Below, piece after piece: positions 63,501 to 64,000 of a stretch of DNA of 64,000 nt (position 1 is its first letter; every line of letters starts with the position of its first letter). A model generated the notes under the pieces. It was given only the letters and a program-made list of their open reading frames with translations, did not search any database and was not told where the DNA came from. The translations under genes and the position numbers were made by a program. This stretch comes from Agelas oroides. Taxonomy: Eukaryota; Porifera; Demospongiae; Agelasida; Agelasidae. The stretch is from positions 4,136,415 through 4,200,414 of the forward strand of contig OX422205.1 of the NCBI GenBank assembly GCA_949130485.1, read 5' to 3'.

Positions 63501-64000
63501 TTAACCCATTATCCACTGAGTTTCATTTCCAGAAGTAACAGTTAACCACTGAGTTTCATTTCCAGAAGTAACAGTTAACCACTGAGTTTCATTTCCAGAA
63601 GTTAACCCATTATCCACTGAGTTTCATTTCCAGAAGTAACAGTTAACCACTGAGTTTCATTTCCAGAAGTAACAGTTAACCACTGAGTTTCATTTCCAGA
63701 AGTTAACCCATTATCCACTGAGTTTCATTTCCAGAAGTAACAGTTATCCACTGAGTTTCATTTCCAGAAGTTAACCCATTATCCACTGAGTTTCATTTCC
63801 AGAAGTAACAGTTAACCACTGAGTTTCATTTCCAGAAGTAACAGTTAACCCATTATCCACTGAGTTTCATTTCCAGAAGTCTTTTTGAAGCTATGCATAC
63901 CTTGTATGATCCGTATTTCCACTTCTGCTGTGAGCTAGCACTGGAAACTTGAGCTAAGGATTATTCCATCAATTTCTTTGAGGTTCATGACCTCAGCCAC
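49074..64000 (+). CDS. PHKB: Phosphorylase b kinase regulatory subunit beta (3' part beyond window)
   Basis: Regulatory subunit of the (alpha-beta-gamma-delta)4 phosphorylase kinase that activates glycogen breakdown. Eighteen in-phase exons: 49074-49122, 49202-49331, 50222-50321, 50602-50709, 50989-51048, 51163-51299, 51788-52052, 52680-52772, 54764-54821, 54965-55045, 55623-55799, 56231-56381, 59223-59319, 59571-59654, 60071-60172, 60673-60755, 61816-61989 and 62941-63112. They give 707 codons so far; human PHKB has about 1093. Diagnostic beta-type blocks are [65 protein letters not shown] and [10 protein letters not shown]. These form the glucoamylase-like (alpha/alpha)6 fold. The N-terminus is shorter than the human one and lacks its phosphorylated extension. 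Several introns are filled by tandem repeats. Confidence 0.94.
49202..49331 (+). CDS. PHKB: PHKB exon 2
   Basis: Acceptor CCCAG, donor AG|GTACCA; 130 nt. It encodes [16 protein letters not shown] and [19 protein letters not shown], matching LLLYQSPTTGLFP and DSLYCAAGAWALALAYR. Confidence 0.93.
50222..50321 (+). CDS. PHKB: PHKB exon 3
   Basis: Acceptor CTGTAG, donor AAG|GTACAT; 100 nt. It encodes [20 protein letters not shown], then [10 protein letters not shown], near-identical to human beta. The acceptor one base upstream of GCAG keeps the frame. Confidence 0.93.
50602..50709 (+). CDS. PHKB: PHKB exon 4
   Basis: Acceptor TGTGCAG, donor CAG|GTATAT; 108 nt. It encodes [18 protein letters not shown] and DDESWGHLQ, matching VQQFK...YEEYGHLQ. 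Confidence 0.92.
50768..50860. mobile_element. Partial TACCGTATAG MITE in PHKB intron 4
   Basis: Starts taccgtatagcgggaaattt, runs through ttttcgcggtttttattttc and ends at acacggtatgta. It is a shortened member of the 14293-14925 family. Confidence 0.65.
50989..51048 (+). CDS. PHKB: PHKB exon 5
   Basis: Acceptor CTCTCCAG, donor CAG|GTATAG; 60 nt. It encodes [20 protein letters not shown], matching [20 protein letters not shown]. Confidence 0.92.
51163..51299 (+). CDS. PHKB: PHKB exon 6
   Basis: Acceptor GCTACAG, donor AG|GTGTGT; 137 nt. It encodes [20 protein letters not shown], then [10 protein letters not shown], matching [29 protein letters not shown]. Confidence 0.94.
51393..51730. repeat. 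Long TCC-rich polypyrimidine tract
   Basis: About 330 bp almost wholly C and T, mostly (CCTCCTCTT)n, then CCACCA. It lies 60 bp upstream of the PHKB exon 7 acceptor. Confidence 0.95.
51788..52052 (+). CDS. PHKB: PHKB exon 7
   Basis: Acceptor CTCCTAG, donor GAG|GTATGT; 265 nt. It encodes [20 protein letters not shown] and [19 protein letters not shown]. The acceptor follows an unusually long TCC-rich tract. Confidence 0.94.
52073..52138. mobile_element. 66-bp TACCGTA hairpin MITE
   Basis: The left half (taccgtaaagcgggtatttt then tcacgggg) is the complement of the right half (ccccgtgaaaaatacccact then atacggta), around a GGGGATTTTG centre. It starts 20 bp past the PHKB exon 7 donor. Confidence 0.8.
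52680..52772 (+). CDS. PHKB: PHKB exon 8
   Basis: Acceptor TCTTCAG, donor AGG|GTGAGT; 93 nt. It encodes [16 protein letters not shown] and KYYDPTELR, matching GKYGFKRFLRDGYRT...CYYKPAEIK. Confidence 0.93.
52780..54660. repeat. 28-bp minisatellite, ~62 copies
   Basis: Unit gagaccgatggacagaggga + cagactga. Variants have ccggtgg, or lack two bases (gatggaagaggg). It fills PHKB intron 8 from about 8 bp after the donor to about 100 bp before the next acceptor. Open frames of about 650 codons on the minus strand are artefacts of the repeat. Confidence 0.95.
54764..54821 (+). CDS. PHKB: PHKB exon 9
   Basis: Acceptor CCTACAG, donor G|GTACAG; 58 nt. It encodes [19 protein letters not shown], matching LFDGIECEFPIFFLYMMID. 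Confidence 0.92.
54965..55045 (+). CDS. PHKB: PHKB exon 10
   Basis: Acceptor TCCACAG; 81 nt. It encodes [20 protein letters not shown], then EKCMEVD. The donor is placed at G|GTGCGG because that phase joins exon 11. A stronger-looking GTATGT a few bases downstream would break the frame. Confidence 0.8.
55056..55205. repeat. (GTAT)n microsatellite
   Basis: About 150 bp of gtat units with a few interruptions, directly downstream of the PHKB exon 10 donor. Confidence 0.93.
55365..55480 (+). ncRNA. Hammerhead-like repeat, third (decayed) copy
   Basis: Reads CTAATGAAGCCTGGTATTGG then CCAAAAC. G5 has changed to A and the 3' half of stem I is deleted. The tail aacatctaggcctgcct and atgtggttcactgactgttc matches the repeat family. 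It lies in PHKB intron 10. Confidence 0.5.
55623..55799 (+). CDS. PHKB: PHKB exon 11
   Basis: Acceptor ATCCTCAG, donor C|GTATGC; 177 nt. It encodes [15 protein letters not shown] and [13 protein letters not shown], matching YPVVPKYYYVPADF...LWGQALYIIAKLL. Confidence 0.9.
55875..55975. repeat. (CA)n-rich microsatellite
   Basis: cacacacac runs mixed with gcatgcacacacatgtacac units, in PHKB intron 11. Confidence 0.9.
56158..56230. repeat. (CA)n running into the exon 12 acceptor
   Basis: The microsatellite ends exactly at the AG of the PHKB exon 12 3' splice site, so it replaces the usual pyrimidine tract. Confidence 0.92.
56231..56381 (+). CDS. PHKB: PHKB exon 12
   Basis: The acceptor lies at the end of a (CA)n run (CACACAG); the donor is CG|GTGAGT; 151 nt. 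It encodes [17 protein letters not shown] and [11 protein letters not shown], matching HVALIAESQR. Its last 11 bases and the donor are the seed of the 57-bp array that follows. Confidence 0.92.
56371..58972. repeat. 57-bp minisatellite made of an exon-5' splice site junction
   Basis: About 46 tandem units, each holding gagaccacacggtgagtttc and cacaatcctcttgtcag plus either actgcgtcaggcc or tctgggtcaggcc, in a rough two-unit alternation. The first unit is the end of PHKB exon 12 with its donor. Both strands stay open in one frame because 57 is a multiple of 3. Confidence 0.95.
59223..59319 (+). CDS. PHKB: PHKB exon 13
   Basis: Acceptor GGATGCAG, donor AAG|GTGGGA; 97 nt. It encodes [20 protein letters not shown], then [12 protein letters not shown], matching [23 protein letters not shown]. 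Confidence 0.93.
59571..59654 (+). CDS. PHKB: PHKB exon 14
   Basis: Acceptor ACTATAG, donor AAG|GTACAG; 84 nt. It encodes [20 protein letters not shown], then GTSK, matching [22 protein letters not shown]. Confidence 0.95.
60071..60172 (+). CDS. PHKB: PHKB exon 15
   Basis: Acceptor TGGCAG, donor AAG|GTGCTG; 102 nt. It encodes [15 protein letters not shown] and [16 protein letters not shown], matching IYRILGKTVVCYP...DFYMSQDVFLLIDDIK. Confidence 0.94.
60378..60482. mobile_element. Short palindromic TAGCCTCG MITE in PHKB intron
   Basis: A 105-bp near-perfect hairpin: gtagcctcgttcccaggccc with its complement at the far end, and an inner arm ttccgtactgcaagtgac. Related partial copies are seen at about 3654-3706, 31631-31725, 49450-49545, 49690-49780 and 59838-59924. 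Confidence 0.8.
60673..60755 (+). CDS. PHKB: PHKB exon 16
   Basis: Acceptor GTTGTAG, donor AA|GTGAGA; 83 nt. It encodes [20 protein letters not shown], then YLTEHQL, matching [24 protein letters not shown]. Confidence 0.92.
61079..61492. mobile_element. TACCGTATTTCT MITE in PHKB intron 16
   Basis: Perfect 12-bp inverted ends taccgtatttct / agaaatacggta with TA at both tips. The interior has repeated caaatagtcgccgccct motifs. Confidence 0.8.
61816..61989 (+). CDS. PHKB: PHKB exon 17
   Basis: Acceptor CTCACAG, donor AT|GTATGT; 174 nt. It encodes [20 protein letters not shown] and [20 protein letters not shown], matching [30 protein letters not shown]. Confidence 0.92.
62030..62465. repeat. 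~56-bp tandem repeat in PHKB intron 17
   Basis: About seven copies of a unit with cacacacctgtcacatgaca, caaaactcatatgactcaca and tacctgtcacatgactacc. Confidence 0.9.
62660..62790 (+). ncRNA. Hammerhead-ribozyme-like motif in a dispersed repeat (best copy)
   Basis: Stem I GCACAG (62686-62691) pairs with CTGTGC (62724-62729). The core CTGATGA is at 62692-62698. Stem II GGCC/GGCC (62699-62702, 62710-62713) has a 7-nt loop. AAA follows (62714-62716), then a two-pair stem III (AC-GT-GT) and the GTC cleavage triplet ending at 62723. The only core departure is A at 62714 where G12 is needed; it sits in CA after C, as CpG decay would leave. As it stands it is probably inactive. The flanking repeat continues with acatctaggcctgcct and atgtggttcactgattgtt. 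Confidence 0.6.
62941..63112 (+). CDS. PHKB: PHKB exon 18 (donor uncertain)
   Basis: Acceptor CTCTCTCCAG. It encodes [20 protein letters not shown] and an acidic stretch [20 protein letters not shown], in the variable Ser-rich linker of PHKB. The end is set at GCG|GTTGGT; GTTG|GTGACA four bases later is the alternative. Reading on would run through a Gly tract to a stop at about 63161. Confidence 0.75.
63122..63156 (+). repeat. (GGGGGA)n tract, potential G-quadruplex
   Basis: Five or more GGGGA/GGGGGA units immediately after PHKB exon 18. Confidence 0.85.
63325..63880. repeat. 33-35-bp minisatellite carrying TTTCATTTCCAG, ~16 copies
   Basis: Two unit types, aacagttaaccactgagttt... and aacccattatccactgagtt..., both ending catttccagaagt. 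It lies downstream of PHKB exon 18. Confidence 0.92.

Overview
This is eukaryotic nuclear DNA, almost certainly from an animal. The genes are split into short exons with GT-AG introns, and the window is rich in decayed transposons and minisatellites. An early-branching metazoan, most plausibly a demosponge, is my best guess. It rests on the mix of a Gs-type G-alpha, a phosphorylase kinase beta subunit, compact exons and marine-invertebrate-type retroelements. It is an inference, not something the sequence proves.

Three conserved protein-coding genes make up the backbone, and I could join their exons in phase from the sequence. (1) About 3.8-15.9 kb, + strand: a Gs-type heterotrimeric G-protein alpha subunit. 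It has switch I, switch II, NKQD and the C-terminal receptor-binding tail, but no P-loop exon is visible. (2) 18.0-48.9 kb, - strand: GPATCH1, a G-patch spliceosome-associated protein, in 13 exons that join into one 2307-nt frame. (3) 49.07 kb to the window end, + strand: the phosphorylase kinase regulatory subunit beta (PHKB), with 18 exons visible and the 3' part outside the window. GPATCH1 and PHKB are head to head, with 172 bp between their start codons. The G-alpha gene and GPATCH1 converge.

The 23.7-kb seventh intron of GPATCH1 (21554-45257) is a nest. On the opposite strand it holds three tandem copies of an unrecognised two-exon gene for a signal-peptide plus seven-transmembrane protein. 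One copy is intact, one has a single nonsense codon, and one has two frameshifts. Two further exon relics of the family are present. The same intron holds a nearly full-length but broken CR1/L2-type LINE, a DIRS/Ngaro-type RNase H fragment, another RT-polyprotein fragment, several MITEs and a 0.6-kb duplication. An intact tRNA-Met(CAU) gene sits in GPATCH1 intron 12.

PHKB introns have accumulated tandem arrays hard against splice sites. These include a TCC-rich tract before exon 7, a 28-bp minisatellite (about 62 copies) starting just after the exon 8 donor, (CA)n running into the exon 12 acceptor, and a 57-bp minisatellite (about 46 copies) that is a serial copy of the exon 12 / 5' splice-site junction itself. 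A dispersed repeat carries a hammerhead-ribozyme-like core. Its best copy, in a PHKB intron, has every helix of a minimal type I hammerhead and one core substitution. At least two MITE families recur: TAGCCTCG ends with 9-10 bp target duplications (Mutator-like), and TACCGTA ends flanked by TA (Tc1/mariner-like).
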